Assembly: GCA_002695185.1 (NCBI GenBank)
Contig: NZOF01000163.1
Coordinates: forward strand, 18,269 to 82,268
DNA: 64,000 nucleotides
Source: Erythrobacter sp.
GTDB taxonomy: Bacteria; Pseudomonadota; Alphaproteobacteria; Sphingomonadales; Sphingomonadaceae
Direction of reading: 5' to 3'
Each line of letters opens with the position of its first letter. Position 1 is the first letter of the stretch. Shown piece by piece: positions 43,504-50,950 of the stretch. The position numbers were made by a program, and so were the translations under genes. The notes beneath the pieces are model-generated. The model had not been told where the DNA came from. It ran no database searches and worked only from the letters and a program-made list of their open reading frames with translations.

Positions 43504-44411
43504 ATCGCCTTCACTCCTTCGAAATCGCCGCCTTCGCGCTGGCTGCGCTCGCCATAGAGGCGGATGATGGCGGCTGCCGTCTCCTCGATCGAGCGGCGGG
43601 TGACATCGATCACCGGCCAGCCGTTATCGGCAAACATGCGCCGGGCAAAGGCCACTTCGCTCTTCACCTTCTCATTGTCGACATAGGCGGTTTCCGACTG
43701 TTCGTTGAGCGTCAGCAGCCGGTTGCGCCGGATCTGGACCAGCCGTTCGGGCGCGGTGGTGAGCCCCACCACCATGGGATTCTTCAGCTCGAACAACTTG
43801 GGCGGCGGCGGGCTTTCCACCACCAGCGGGATATTGGCGACCTTGTATCCGCGATTGGCGAGATAGATGCTGGTCGGCGTCTTGGAACTGCGCGAGACGC
43901 CGGCCAGCAGGATATCCGCCTCTTCCCATTCATCCCACAGGATGCCGTCATCATGGGCGATGGTGAACTGGATCGCCTCCACCCGGTCGAAATAGGCCTT
44001 GTCCATCTGGTGCTGCTTGCCCGGCCGGCCATGTGCTTCCTGCCCCAGCGCCTTTTCCAGCGCGGCAGTCACCCGGTCGAGGATGGGCACGGCAGGCAGG
44101 CCATGCGCCCTGCATACATCTTCCAACCGCGCCCGCGCATCGGCATTCACCAGCGTGAACAGCACTAGGCCCGGATTGGCCTTGAGCTCGGGCACGATCC
44201 GGTCGAGATGCTGGCGGCTCCTGACCATGGGCCAGAAATGGCGCACCACATTGGCATCGTCGAACTGCGCGAGCGCCGCTTTTGCCAGCATTTCCAGCGT
44301 TTCGCCGGTGCTGTCGGAAAGCAGGTGAAGGTGGATACGGTCGGAGATAGGATCCTCGCTGGGGGCCTGTGGACAGGCGTGGGATAAACCACGGGACAGC
44401 TCTGCCGACAA
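43500..44411 (-). CDS. ppsR: Pyruvate, phosphate/water dikinase regulatory protein (DUF299)
   Basis: The DUF299 family both phosphorylates and dephosphorylates PEP synthase or pyruvate phosphate dikinase. The 303-residue product has [25 protein letters not shown], the P-loop-like [29 protein letters not shown], and [15 protein letters not shown]. The only in-frame start before the conserved domain is the TTG at 44411; no ATG occurs until MLAK. A DUF299 gene next to hemE marks the origin region in alphaproteobacteria such as Caulobacter. The 5' part includes a 7/9 DnaA-box-like sequence at 44368-44376. Confidence 0.92.
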   Translation of the reverse strand: MSAELSRGLSHACPQAPSEDPISDRIHLHLLSDSTGETLEMLAKAALAQFDDANVVRHFWPMVRSRQHLDRIVPELKANPGLVLFTLVNADARARLEDVCRAHGLPAVPILDRVTAALEKALGQEAHGRPGKQHQMDKAYFDRVEAIQFTIAHDDGILWDEWEEADILLAGVSRSSKTPTSIYLANRGYKVANIPLVVESPPPPKLFELKNPMVVGLTTAPERLVQIRRNRLLTLNEQSETAYVDNEKVKSEVAFARRMFADNGWPVIDVTRRSIEETAAAIIRLYGERSQREGGDFEGVKAI

Positions 44412-44602
44412 GTTCGGGGATGAAAACGCTCCCCACTACGAGTCAGGCAAGGGGGTGATTCCCGCACACCAAGCGGCGACTTTTGCGCAGGCTGGGAACA
44501 GTGGGGACAAATTTGACTCGACTCAAGCAAGGGCACGAGTCGCATGATCGGATCGAACCCTTCCCACGGCGGGAGAAATAGGGCAGGGGCCACTTGTGCC
44601 CG

Positions 44603-44611
44603 ATATCCACA
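44603..44611 (+). promoter_or_regulatory. DnaA box in the predicted origin
   Basis: ATATCCACA matches the TTATCCACA consensus in eight of nine positions, mismatched only at the first base. It sits 16 bases before the AT-rich stretch. Weaker boxes are TTGTCCCCA on the minus strand (44510..44502) and CTGTCCACA on the minus strand inside ppsR (44376..44368), each 7/9. Confidence 0.65.
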
Positions 44612-44635
44612 GGGCCAACAGACTCCATCAATCCT

Positions 44636-44641
44636 TATAAT
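44636..44641 (+). promoter_or_regulatory. Candidate hemE -10 element inside the AT-rich region
   Basis: A perfect TATAAT lies 25 bases before the hemE ATG, so transcription would begin about 18 bases before it. No good -35 is present at 16-18 bases upstream. In Caulobacter the hemE promoter also lies within the origin, linking transcription and initiation. Confidence 0.4.
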
Positions 44642-44665
44642 AACTAGGTATTATTGGACTCCTGA

Positions 44666-45691
44666 ATGCCCGGTCCCCTTCTCGATACACTCAACGGTTC
44701 TCCCACTGGCACGGTCCCGCTCTGGCTCATGCGCCAGGCCGGCCGGTATCTCCCCGAATATCGCGAATTGCGCGCCGAAAAGGGCGGATTCCTGGCGATG
44801 GCCTACGATAGCGAGGCGGCCTGCGAGATCACCCTGCAGCCGATCGACCGCTTCGGTTTCGACGGCGCGATCCTGTTTTCCGATATCCTGATCGTGCCCC
44901 ACGCGCTGGGCCAGCACCTGGAGTTTCTGGCGGGCGAGGGGCCCAAGCTGTCGCCCCGGTTGGTCGATGCGGCACTGGCCGATCTGACCCGCGATCCTTC
45001 GCGCTACGAACCGATCTACCAGACGGTGCGCCTGTGCCGTCAGCGCCTGCCCCAAGGCGTGACCATGCTCGGCTTTGCGGGCAGCCCGTGGACCGTGGCG
45101 ACCTACATGGTCGCTGGCGAGGGGAGCCGCGATCAGCACGAGGCCCGCGCGCTCGCCTATCGCGATCCGGCAGCCCTGCAGGAGATCGTGGATGCTATTG
45201 CCGAGCAGACGATTACCTATCTTTCCGGCCAGATCGAAGCCGGCGCAGAGGCGGTGCAGCTGTTCGACAGCTGGGCGGGAAGTCTGGCGCCCGACGAATT
45301 CGAACGCTGGGTCATCGCGCCCAATGCGCGGATCGTGGCGGCGCTGGCAGAGCGGCATCCGACCACGCCGGTCATCGGTTTTCCGAAAGGCGCGGGCGAA
45401 AAGCTGCCCGCCTATGCCCGCGAAACGGGCGTGAAGGCGGTGGGCGTGGACGAAACGCTCGATCCGGTTTGGGTGGCGCGCGAACTTCCTGACGGCATGC
45501 CGGTTCAGGGTAATCTCGATCCGCTGCTGCTGCTTGCCGGTTCGGACCGGCTCGAAGAGCGCGTAAATACCATTCTCGATGCGTTCGCTGGGCGACCGCA
45601 TGTCTTCAATCTGGGGCACGGAATCGACCGGCGCACCCCCATCGCCCATGTCGAGCGACTGATTGCGGCAGTGCGTGGATGGAAGGGGTGA
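44666..45691 (+). CDS. hemE: Uroporphyrinogen decarboxylase
   Basis: HemE converts uroporphyrinogen III to coproporphyrinogen III in heme synthesis. The 341-residue product has the signature PVWLMRQAGRYLPEYR in the form VPLWLMRQAGRYLPEYRELR, then ILFSDILIVPHALG, GFAGSPWTVATYMVAG, FDSWAGSLAPDEF and QGNLDPLLLLAG. It is the first gene rightward of the predicted origin and is followed by hemJ after 31 bases. A strong SD is not visible. Confidence 0.96.
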   Translation: MPGPLLDTLNGSPTGTVPLWLMRQAGRYLPEYRELRAEKGGFLAMAYDSEAACEITLQPIDRFGFDGAILFSDILIVPHALGQHLEFLAGEGPKLSPRLVDAALADLTRDPSRYEPIYQTVRLCRQRLPQGVTMLGFAGSPWTVATYMVAGEGSRDQHEARALAYRDPAALQEIVDAIAEQTITYLSGQIEAGAEAVQLFDSWAGSLAPDEFERWVIAPNARIVAALAERHPTTPVIGFPKGAGEKLPAYARETGVKAVGVDETLDPVWVARELPDGMPVQGNLDPLLLLAGSDRLEERVNTILDAFAGRPHVFNLGHGIDRRTPIAHVERLIAAVRGWKG

Positions 45692-45722
45692 AATCCTTGG
45701 CGCCACACGCTACATCGGCCCC

Positions 45723-46166
45723 ATGCAGGACGTGCTTTCGATGACTTATCTCTGGCTCAAGGCCGGCCATATCATCTTCATGGTGTTCTGGCTGGCAGGT
45801 CTGTTCATGCTGCCGCGGCAGATGATCTACCTGCATCCGGCAACGCCGGATTCGGCGGAATCGGAACTGTGGGGCAAGCGTATGGGCCTGCTGCGCAAGA
45901 TCATCCTCACCCCCAGCATCGTCGTAGTGTGGATTTTAGGCCTGCTGCTTGCTCAAACGCTGTCCGCATGGGGTGAGGGATGGCTGCATGCCAAATTGTT
46001 GCTGGTGCTGCTTCTCAGCGGCTTCCACGGCTATCTGGTGGTGCAGTCGAAGAAGATGGCCGCGGGCGAGCGGCCGCTGACCGAGAAACAGCTGCGGATG
46101 CTGGGCGAAGTACCCGGTATCTTGCTGGCGTTGATCGTGGTCCTGGTGGTCGTCAAACCTTTCTGA
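45723..46166 (+). CDS. hemJ: Protoporphyrinogen IX oxidase HemJ (CopD-like)
   Basis: The 147-residue membrane protein has four helices and the HemJ marks: an N-terminal His in KAGHIIFMVFWLAGLFMLPR, LHAKLLLVLLLSGFHGYLV, and a charged KKMAAGERPLTEKQLRMLGEVPGILLALIVVLVVVKPF end. HemJ oxidises protoporphyrinogen IX in bacteria without HemG or HemY. The position next to hemE supports the assignment. I chose the ATG at 45723; the earlier frame overlaps hemE. Confidence 0.9.
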   Translation: MQDVLSMTYLWLKAGHIIFMVFWLAGLFMLPRQMIYLHPATPDSAESELWGKRMGLLRKIILTPSIVVVWILGLLLAQTLSAWGEGWLHAKLLLVLLLSGFHGYLVVQSKKMAAGERPLTEKQLRMLGEVPGILLALIVVLVVVKPF

Positions 46167-46190
46167 GGGCGCGGCTTGTCGCTTTGGCGA

Positions 46191-46219
46191 TTGACGGGGC
46201 GGGCAAGCGAATTTATCTG
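46191..46219 (+). promoter_or_regulatory. Candidate sigma-70 promoter of rho
   Basis: TTGACG (46191-46196, 5/6 to consensus) and TATCTG (46214-46219, 4/6) are separated by exactly 17 bases, between the hemJ stop and rho. Transcription would begin near 46226, giving a leader of about 100 bases that contains the hairpin at 46239-46260. Confidence 0.5.
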
Positions 46220-46238
46220 AAGCTTTCTGACGGCTAGA

Positions 46239-46260
46239 GGCCTCGCGTTCAGACGAGGCC
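46239..46260 (+). promoter_or_regulatory. Hairpin in the rho leader
   Basis: GGCCTCG (46239-46245) pairs perfectly with CGAGGCC (46254-46260) around an eight-base loop, followed by GGGTCCGCTTTCTCC. It lies in the predicted rho 5' leader. In E. coli rho is controlled by termination in its own leader; this hairpin is a candidate element for similar control or a weak terminator after hemJ. Confidence 0.4.
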
Positions 46261-46325
46261 GGGTCCGCTTTCTCCAAGCCCTTACCGACCTGCCGGCACA
46301 CCCAATCGGAATTTCGAGAAAACCT

Positions 46326-47591
46326 ATGCATCTCAAAGACTTAAAAGCAAAAGCGCCGGCCGATCTGGTGGCCATGGCCGAAGAACTGGGCGTCGAGGCC
46401 GCGGGCACCATGCGCCGCCAGGACCTGATGTTCTGCATCCTGCGCGAACTGGCGGACGATGAAGAATATAACGAAGAAATCATGGGCATCGGCACGATTG
46501 AGGTTCTGCAGGACGGTTTCGGCTTCCTGCGCAGCCCCGAGGCAAACTATCTCGCCGGTCCGGACGATATCTATGTCTCGCCCAACCAGATCCGCAAATG
46601 GGGTCTGCGCACCGGCGATACGGTGGAAGGCCAGATCCGCGCGCCGCAGGAAGGTGAGCGGTATTTTGCGCTGACCGGTCTGACTGCGGTCAATTACGAG
46701 GATCCGGAAAATGTTCGGACCCGGACCAATTTCGACAATCTCACGCCGCTCTATCCGGAAGAGAAGCTCAATCTCGACACGCTCGACCCGACCGTGAAAG
46801 ACAAGTCGGCGCGCGTGATCGACATCATCTCGCCGCAGGGCAAGGGCCAGCGCGCGCTGATCGTGGCGCCGCCGCGGACCGGTAAGACCGTGCTTTTGCA
46901 GAACATCGCCAAGGCAATCACCGACAATCACCCGGAAGTCTTCCTGCTGGTCCTGCTGGTGGACGAACGTCCTGAAGAAGTCACCGACATGCAGCGCAGC
47001 GTGAACGGCGAAGTCATCTCATCGACCTTCGACGAACCCGCCAACCGCCACGTGCAGGTTGCCGAAATGGTGATCGAAAAGGCCAAGCGCCTGGTCGAGC
47101 ACAAGAAGGATGTCGTCATCCTGCTCGATTCAATCACCCGCCTGGGCCGCGCCTACAACACCGTGGTGCCCAGCTCGGGCAAGGTGCTGACCGGCGGTGT
47201 CGATGCCAATGCACTGCAGCGTCCCAAGCGCTTCTTCGGGGCCGCGCGTAACATCGAGGAAGGCGGTTCGCTGTCGATCATCGCCACCGCGCTGATCGAT
47301 ACCGGCAGCCGCATGGACGAGGTCATCTTCGAAGAATTCAAGGGCACGGGTAACAGCGAAATCGTGCTCGACCGCAAGGTTGCCGACAAGCGCATCTTCC
47401 CGGCGCTGGATGTCGGCAAGTCCGGCACCCGCAAGGAAGAGCTGCTGGTCGAGAAGGACAAGCTTTCGAAGATGTGGGTGCTGCGCCGTATCCTCATGCA
47501 GATGGGCACGATTGATGCGATGGAATTCTTGCTCGACAAGATGAAGGATTCCAAGACCAACGAGGACTTCTTCGCGACCATGAACCAGTAG
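46326..47591 (+). CDS. rho: Transcription termination factor Rho
   Basis: Rho is the hexameric RNA helicase that ends many transcripts. The 421-residue product has the N-terminal [22 protein letters not shown] helix domain, the cold-shock-like RNA-binding fold with [26 protein letters not shown], Walker [12 protein letters not shown], Walker [17 protein letters not shown], the Q-loop region [19 protein letters not shown], and the R-loop [20 protein letters not shown]. It is the standard length for the family without insertions. Confidence 0.97.
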   Translation: MHLKDLKAKAPADLVAMAEELGVEAAGTMRRQDLMFCILRELADDEEYNEEIMGIGTIEVLQDGFGFLRSPEANYLAGPDDIYVSPNQIRKWGLRTGDTVEGQIRAPQEGERYFALTGLTAVNYEDPENVRTRTNFDNLTPLYPEEKLNLDTLDPTVKDKSARVIDIISPQGKGQRALIVAPPRTGKTVLLQNIAKAITDNHPEVFLLVLLVDERPEEVTDMQRSVNGEVISSTFDEPANRHVQVAEMVIEKAKRLVEHKKDVVILLDSITRLGRAYNTVVPSSGKVLTGGVDANALQRPKRFFGAARNIEEGGSLSIIATALIDTGSRMDEVIFEEFKGTGNSEIVLDRKVADKRIFPALDVGKSGTRKEELLVEKDKLSKMWVLRRILMQMGTIDAMEFLLDKMKDSKTNEDFFATMNQ

Positions 47592-47609
47592 GGTTCGGGA
47601 GTCGGACGA

Positions 47610-48008
47610 GTGAGTCTTTCACGCGTTCTCTATGAAAGTGTCGCCGCCGGAGAGACCCCGGCGCGCGACACCTTCGATATTATCGAAGTCTCCGAGCGGA
47701 AGAATGCCGCGCGGGTCGTGACCGGATTCCTGTTGAATGATGGGAACCGGTATCTGCAGTATCTCGAAGGCGCACCCATCGTCGTCGAAGCCCTGATGGG
47801 CACCATACGCGCGGATGAGCGGCACCACAGTCTTACTGTTTTGGCGAGAGAGAGTAGCTCCGATCGTCTGTTTCTGGACTGGTCGATGAAGCCCCTCATC
47901 AGTTTCGACGGTCCGCCGGCGATCGATGAGCTTTCTGCGCTGCTTTCTGGCAGGCAGGATGATTTTGGTCTGGTAGAGCGGGCAAGGGCGTTTCTGGCTC
48001 GCGGATAA
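47610..48008 (+). CDS. BLUF domain blue-light photoreceptor
   Basis: The 132-residue protein is a short BLUF sensor that binds FAD and responds to blue light. The key residues are visible: Tyr8 (RVLYES), Asn32 (ERKNAARVVTGFLL), Gln50 (RYLQYLEG), and Trp91/Met93 (FLDWSMK). IRADERHHSLTVL is also family-like. No output domain is attached, so it must act through a partner protein. The start is GTG with GGGAG about seven bases upstream. It begins 18 bases after rho and might be read through from it. Confidence 0.88.
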   Translation: MSLSRVLYESVAAGETPARDTFDIIEVSERKNAARVVTGFLLNDGNRYLQYLEGAPIVVEALMGTIRADERHHSLTVLARESSSDRLFLDWSMKPLISFDGPPAIDELSALLSGRQDDFGLVERARAFLARG

Positions 48009-48011
48009 GGA

Positions 48012-48413
48012 TCACCGCTGGCCGTTTGCTTCCAGTTCGGCAGCCATCATGTCCCAGACCTTGTTGACCGCCTTGAGAGGCCGGATCATCACCTTGAAAT
48101 CGACGATGAGGCCATCTGCATCGAACTGGATAAGATCGATCCCGTTCACGTGGATCCCATCCATATCGGTCGTAAACTCGAGCATGGCATTGGGTCCGTC
48201 GACCAGTTCCCGTACATAAGTGAAACTGTCATTGCCGAGGGTCTGACCTGCGGCGGCCAGGTATTTCACCACCAGATCACGGCCGCGCTGCGGTGAATGG
48301 ACGACAGGGGAGTGGAAGACAGCGCCCTCGTGGATGATCTTTTCAAGGTCTTCGGGGCGATTGCCCGACTTCATCGTGCGGTGCCACTGCTCGAGGCCTT
48401 TTCGCGCTGACAT
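48012..48413 (-). CDS. SnoaL-like/NTF2-fold protein
   Basis: The 133-residue protein begins GLEQWHRTMKSGNRPEDLEKIIHEGAVFHSPVVHSPQRGRDLVVKYLAAA, a typical SnoaL-like polyketide-cyclase/NTF2 fold, followed by beta strands with FTTDMDGIHVNGIDLIQFDADGLIVDFKVMIRPL. The family includes enzymes and binding proteins, and function cannot be given here. It converges with the BLUF gene, stops three bases apart. Confidence 0.82.
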   Translation of the reverse strand: MSARKGLEQWHRTMKSGNRPEDLEKIIHEGAVFHSPVVHSPQRGRDLVVKYLAAAGQTLGNDSFTYVRELVDGPNAMLEFTTDMDGIHVNGIDLIQFDADGLIVDFKVMIRPLKAVNKVWDMMAAELEANGQR

Positions 48414-48482
48414 TTGCCCTCACTCCCACTGATGACGTTTGCGCCTAGGATCTACACACGTCCCAACGCTTGAGTTGTATCT

Positions 48483-48512
48483 GCGCGAGACTTCCCGTGG
48501 GAAGCCTCGCGC
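48483..48512 (-). terminator. Hairpin downstream of the dienelactone hydrolase gene
   Basis: GCGCGAG (48483-48489) pairs with CTCGCGC (48506-48512), and inside it CTTCC pairs with GGAAG, with one A-C mismatch. The result is a stem of about 12 bp with a short loop. It begins 14 bases past the hydrolase stop on the minus strand. No T-tract follows. Confidence 0.5.
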
Positions 48513-48525
48513 ACGTTCATAGTCG

Positions 48526-49221
48526 TCAGGCGAGGTGGGTCTTGAAGAAATCCGCCGTGCGCTTGTCGGCCAGATTGGCAGCGTCTTCGCTCCGCCGCTC
48601 GCCGAATTCGGTGGCAAAACCGTGATCCAGGCCCTCGTAATCGTGCAGCGTGACTTTGGGGTGATCGTCGAGCCCGTCATGCATGGCCTGCTGCGTTTCC
48701 TTGTCGACGAAGCCGTCTTCGGTGGGAATATGGAGCATCAGGGGGTTTGCGATGGCGTCTTTTTCGCGCAGAAGATTGTCCACGCCGACGGCGTAGTAAC
48801 CGACAGTCGCATCGCTATCGGTCCGTGCTGCGGTCATATAGGCGAGGCGGCCGCCCAGGCAGTATCCGACCGCACCGACTTTGCCGCAACCTTGGGTACG
48901 GGCCCATTTGATCGCAGCTTCGATATCGCGGACGCCTTGGTCCTGGTCGAACTTGCCGAACAGATCGAGAGCCTTCTGCATTTCTGGCTCGATATCGGGA
49001 TCGAGTTCGATGCCGGGTTCGAATTGCCAGAAGAGATCGGGGGCGATCGCAAGGTAGCCTTCCTCTGCCAGTTTGTCGCACTTACGGCGGATGCCGGCAT
49101 TGATGCCGAAGATTTCCTGGATGACGACAATGGCTGCTTTCGGCTTATCGGCAGGCGTTGCGACATAGGCGGGGAAGCTGTCGGCGCCATCCAGTGTCTG
49201 AAGCGTGGTCATTTCGGTCAT
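48526..49221 (-). CDS. Dienelactone hydrolase family protein
   Basis: The 231-residue alpha/beta hydrolase has the DLH-type Cys-Asp-His triad: Cys in GAVGYCLGGRLAYM, Asp in TEDGFVD and His in GLDHGF, plus Glu in VIQEIFG that activates the cysteine. DLH opens lactones in chloroaromatic degradation, but most genomic copies, without nearby catechol genes as here, have unknown substrates. It is divergent from the DUF6489 gene. Confidence 0.88.
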   Translation of the reverse strand: MTEMTTLQTLDGADSFPAYVATPADKPKAAIVVIQEIFGINAGIRRKCDKLAEEGYLAIAPDLFWQFEPGIELDPDIEPEMQKALDLFGKFDQDQGVRDIEAAIKWARTQGCGKVGAVGYCLGGRLAYMTAARTDSDATVGYYAVGVDNLLREKDAIANPLMLHIPTEDGFVDKETQQAMHDGLDDHPKVTLHDYEGLDHGFATEFGERRSEDAANLADKRTADFFKTHLA

Positions 49222-49321
49222 TCGTCGTTCCTCCGATGCTCGGTGACGGGTCTAGCCCTTGTGGAGTTTTGTTGGCAAACCCAGATGATAGGTCTCAGTG
49301 AGGCTCAACGGAGAAATAGCC

Positions 49322-49576
49322 ATGAAGGTCCATGTAGAAATTGATTGTACGCCGGAAGAGGCACGGAGCTTCATGGGTTTGCCCGATGTAGGCAAAGCCA
49401 ATGATGTATATGTCGAGATGATGTCGAACGCGATGAAGGGCGTCTCGAACACGGAACAGCTACAGGAATACGCCCGGCAGTTGGCTCCGATGGGGCAGGC
49501 GGGTTTCAAGCTGTTCCAGAGCTTCATGGAAGGCGCGAACGCGGCCAAGGGCGCCGGTAAGAAGCCGGATAAGTAA
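49322..49576 (+). CDS. DUF6489 family protein
   Basis: The 84-residue protein begins MKVHVEIDCTPEEARSFMGLPDVGKANDVYVEMM, the pattern I associate with DUF6489, and ends with a helical KLFQSFMEGANAAKGAGKKPDK. It resembles a small phasin-like or regulatory protein, but no function is established. I chose the ATG at 49322, since the eight codons upstream are not conserved in character. mnmE begins 26 bases after it. Confidence 0.78.
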   Translation: MKVHVEIDCTPEEARSFMGLPDVGKANDVYVEMMSNAMKGVSNTEQLQEYARQLAPMGQAGFKLFQSFMEGANAAKGAGKKPDK

Positions 49577-49602
49577 GCCAACTTTCGGACTGAACTCTAG
49601 TC

Positions 49603-50877
49603 ATGACTGACACGATCTTCGCGCTGTCGAGCGGCGCGCCTCCTGCTGCGATTGGGATCATCCGGCTGAGTGGCCCCCAAGCCAAGGCAGCGGCTGAACG
49701 GATGGCTGGCTCGCTCCCGGAAGAACGAAAGGCGTCCCTGCGAGAGTTGCGAGATGCCGAAGGTCAGGTCTTGGATCGCTGCCTGATGCTCTGGTTCGCC
49801 GGCCCCAACACGGCGACCGGCGAAGATCTCGTTGAATTCCATTGCCATGGGGGCAGAGCCGTCATTGCTGCGGTTGAAAACGAACTGGCGACATTCCCAA
49901 GATTGCGGCGAGCATTGCCGGGAGAATTCACGCGCCGCGCTTTCGCAAGTGGCGTGCTGGACCTGGCTGAGGCGGAAGGCTTGGGGGACCTCCTGCGTGC
50001 TGAGACGGAGCTTCAACGTAGGGCGGCGCAGGAAATTGCCGGTGGGGGATTAACGAGGAGAGTCGAAGGGTGGCGCGATCGGCTACTTGCGCTTTCAGCA
50101 TTGGTAGAGGCACAGCTCGACTTTTCCGATGAAGATGATGTGGCGGAATTGCCTGAAGCGTTTCACGTGGAACTTTTAGGTCTGGTTGATGAGTGGGGGC
50201 AAGAACTTGCCAAACCGAAGATGGAGCGCCTACGCGACGGAATTCGGGTTGTCCTCGCTGGCCCACCCAATGCAGGCAAGTCCTCGCTGTTTAATGCGAT
50301 ATTGCGGGAAGGGGCGGCGATCGTATCTGCGGAGGCCGGTACCACCAGGGACGTGATCGAGCGACCCATTGCGCTCGAAGGCGTTCCGTTCGTTTTGATT
50401 GATACTGCGGGGTTGAGGGAAACCGATGCGGGTGAGATCGAAAGAATCGGCATCGAGCGCGCGCGTTCGCAACTCGCCGGGGCCGATTTAGTACTTTGGC
50501 TTGGCCCTGAAGAAGCGGGGCCCCCCGGGTCAATCGAGGTAGCATCCTTTGGTGATCTTCAAGCCGCAAGAAAGAACAAGCCTGATTTTGTAGTTTCATC
50601 TGTAACTGGGCACGGAGTGGATGATCTCATCGAGGCTCTAGTTTTGAGGGCGCGCAGTCTCCTGCCCAAGCCGGGATCGCCCACTCTGAATCAGCGACAG
50701 CACCATGCACTGGCCGAAGCCCATTCCTCGCTTTCTGACATGAGTACTCTCGGTGACCCGTTGATGATCGGAGAACATTTACGAATGGCAAGAGTCAGTC
50801 TTGACCGACTTCTCGGCCGTCAATCCACCGAGGATATGCTGGATTCGCTCTTCGGTAAGTTTTGCATAGGAAAATAA
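49603..50877 (+). CDS. mnmE: tRNA modification GTPase MnmE
   Basis: MnmE works with MnmG to place a cmnm5 group on U34 of certain tRNAs. The 424-residue product has the N-terminal tetrahydrofolate-binding domain ([21 protein letters not shown]), the HCHGGRA motif, the G domain with [20 protein letters not shown] and DTAGLRET, and the C-terminal FGKFCIGK with the essential Cys. It lies upstream of mnmG. A parS-like sequence (50159-50174) falls inside its reading frame. Confidence 0.95.
   Translation: MTDTIFALSSGAPPAAIGIIRLSGPQAKAAAERMAGSLPEERKASLRELRDAEGQVLDRCLMLWFAGPNTATGEDLVEFHCHGGRAVIAAVENELATFPRLRRALPGEFTRRAFASGVLDLAEAEGLGDLLRAETELQRRAAQEIAGGGLTRRVEGWRDRLLALSALVEAQLDFSDEDDVAELPEAFHVELLGLVDEWGQELAKPKMERLRDGIRVVLAGPPNAGKSSLFNAILREGAAIVSAEAGTTRDVIERPIALEGVPFVLIDTAGLRETDAGEIERIGIERARSQLAGADLVLWLGPEEAGPPGSIEVASFGDLQAARKNKPDFVVSSVTGHGVDDLIEALVLRARSLLPKPGSPTLNQRQHHALAEAHSSLSDMSTLGDPLMIGEHLRMARVSLDRLLGRQSTEDMLDSLFGKFCIGK
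50159..50174. promoter_or_regulatory. parS: parS-like site inside mnmE (degenerate)
   Basis: CGTTTCACGTGGAACT matches the 16-bp consensus TGTTTCACGTGAAACA at 13 positions. The central TTTCACGTG is kept and the right arm has G for A. It lies within mnmE coding sequence, 0.7 kb from the perfect site. Confidence 0.6.
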
Positions 50878-50886
50878 ACTTGCCAG

Positions 50887-50902
50887 TGTTTCACGTGAAA
50901 CA
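50887..50902. promoter_or_regulatory. parS: parS site, perfect 16-bp palindrome
   Basis: TGTTTCACGTGAAACA is the full consensus ParB-binding palindrome. It lies in the 73-base gap between mnmE and mnmG, 3.3 kb upstream of parB and 6.2 kb from the predicted origin. ParB should load and spread as a CTP clamp from here. Confidence 0.93.
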
Positions 50903-50950
50903 TGGATTGCGCTTTGTAAGGTCACGTCTTTTAGGCTAGTCGGCTCCTCC

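Larger units (their letters stand above)
44412..44665. other. oriC: Predicted chromosomal origin of replication (oriC) between ppsR and hemE
   Basis: This 254-base gap separates divergent ppsR and hemE, the flanks of the known Caulobacter origin. It contains six GANTC sites (44440, 44515, 44520, 44537, 44621, 44657), where about one is expected. A near-consensus DnaA box lies at 44603-44611 and a 7/9 box on the minus strand at 44502-44510. Bases 44627-44656 are about 77% A+T, a candidate unwinding element that includes a perfect TATAAT (44636-44641). Genes run outward on both sides. I see no CtrA-type TTAA-N7-TTAA. Function is inferred from context and motifs. Confidence 0.75.

Noticed and set aside
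44412..44665. CtrA-type TTAA-N7-TTAA sites in the origin gap
   Set aside because: I looked for them because Caulobacter has them, but none is present. CtrA control of this origin is not supported.
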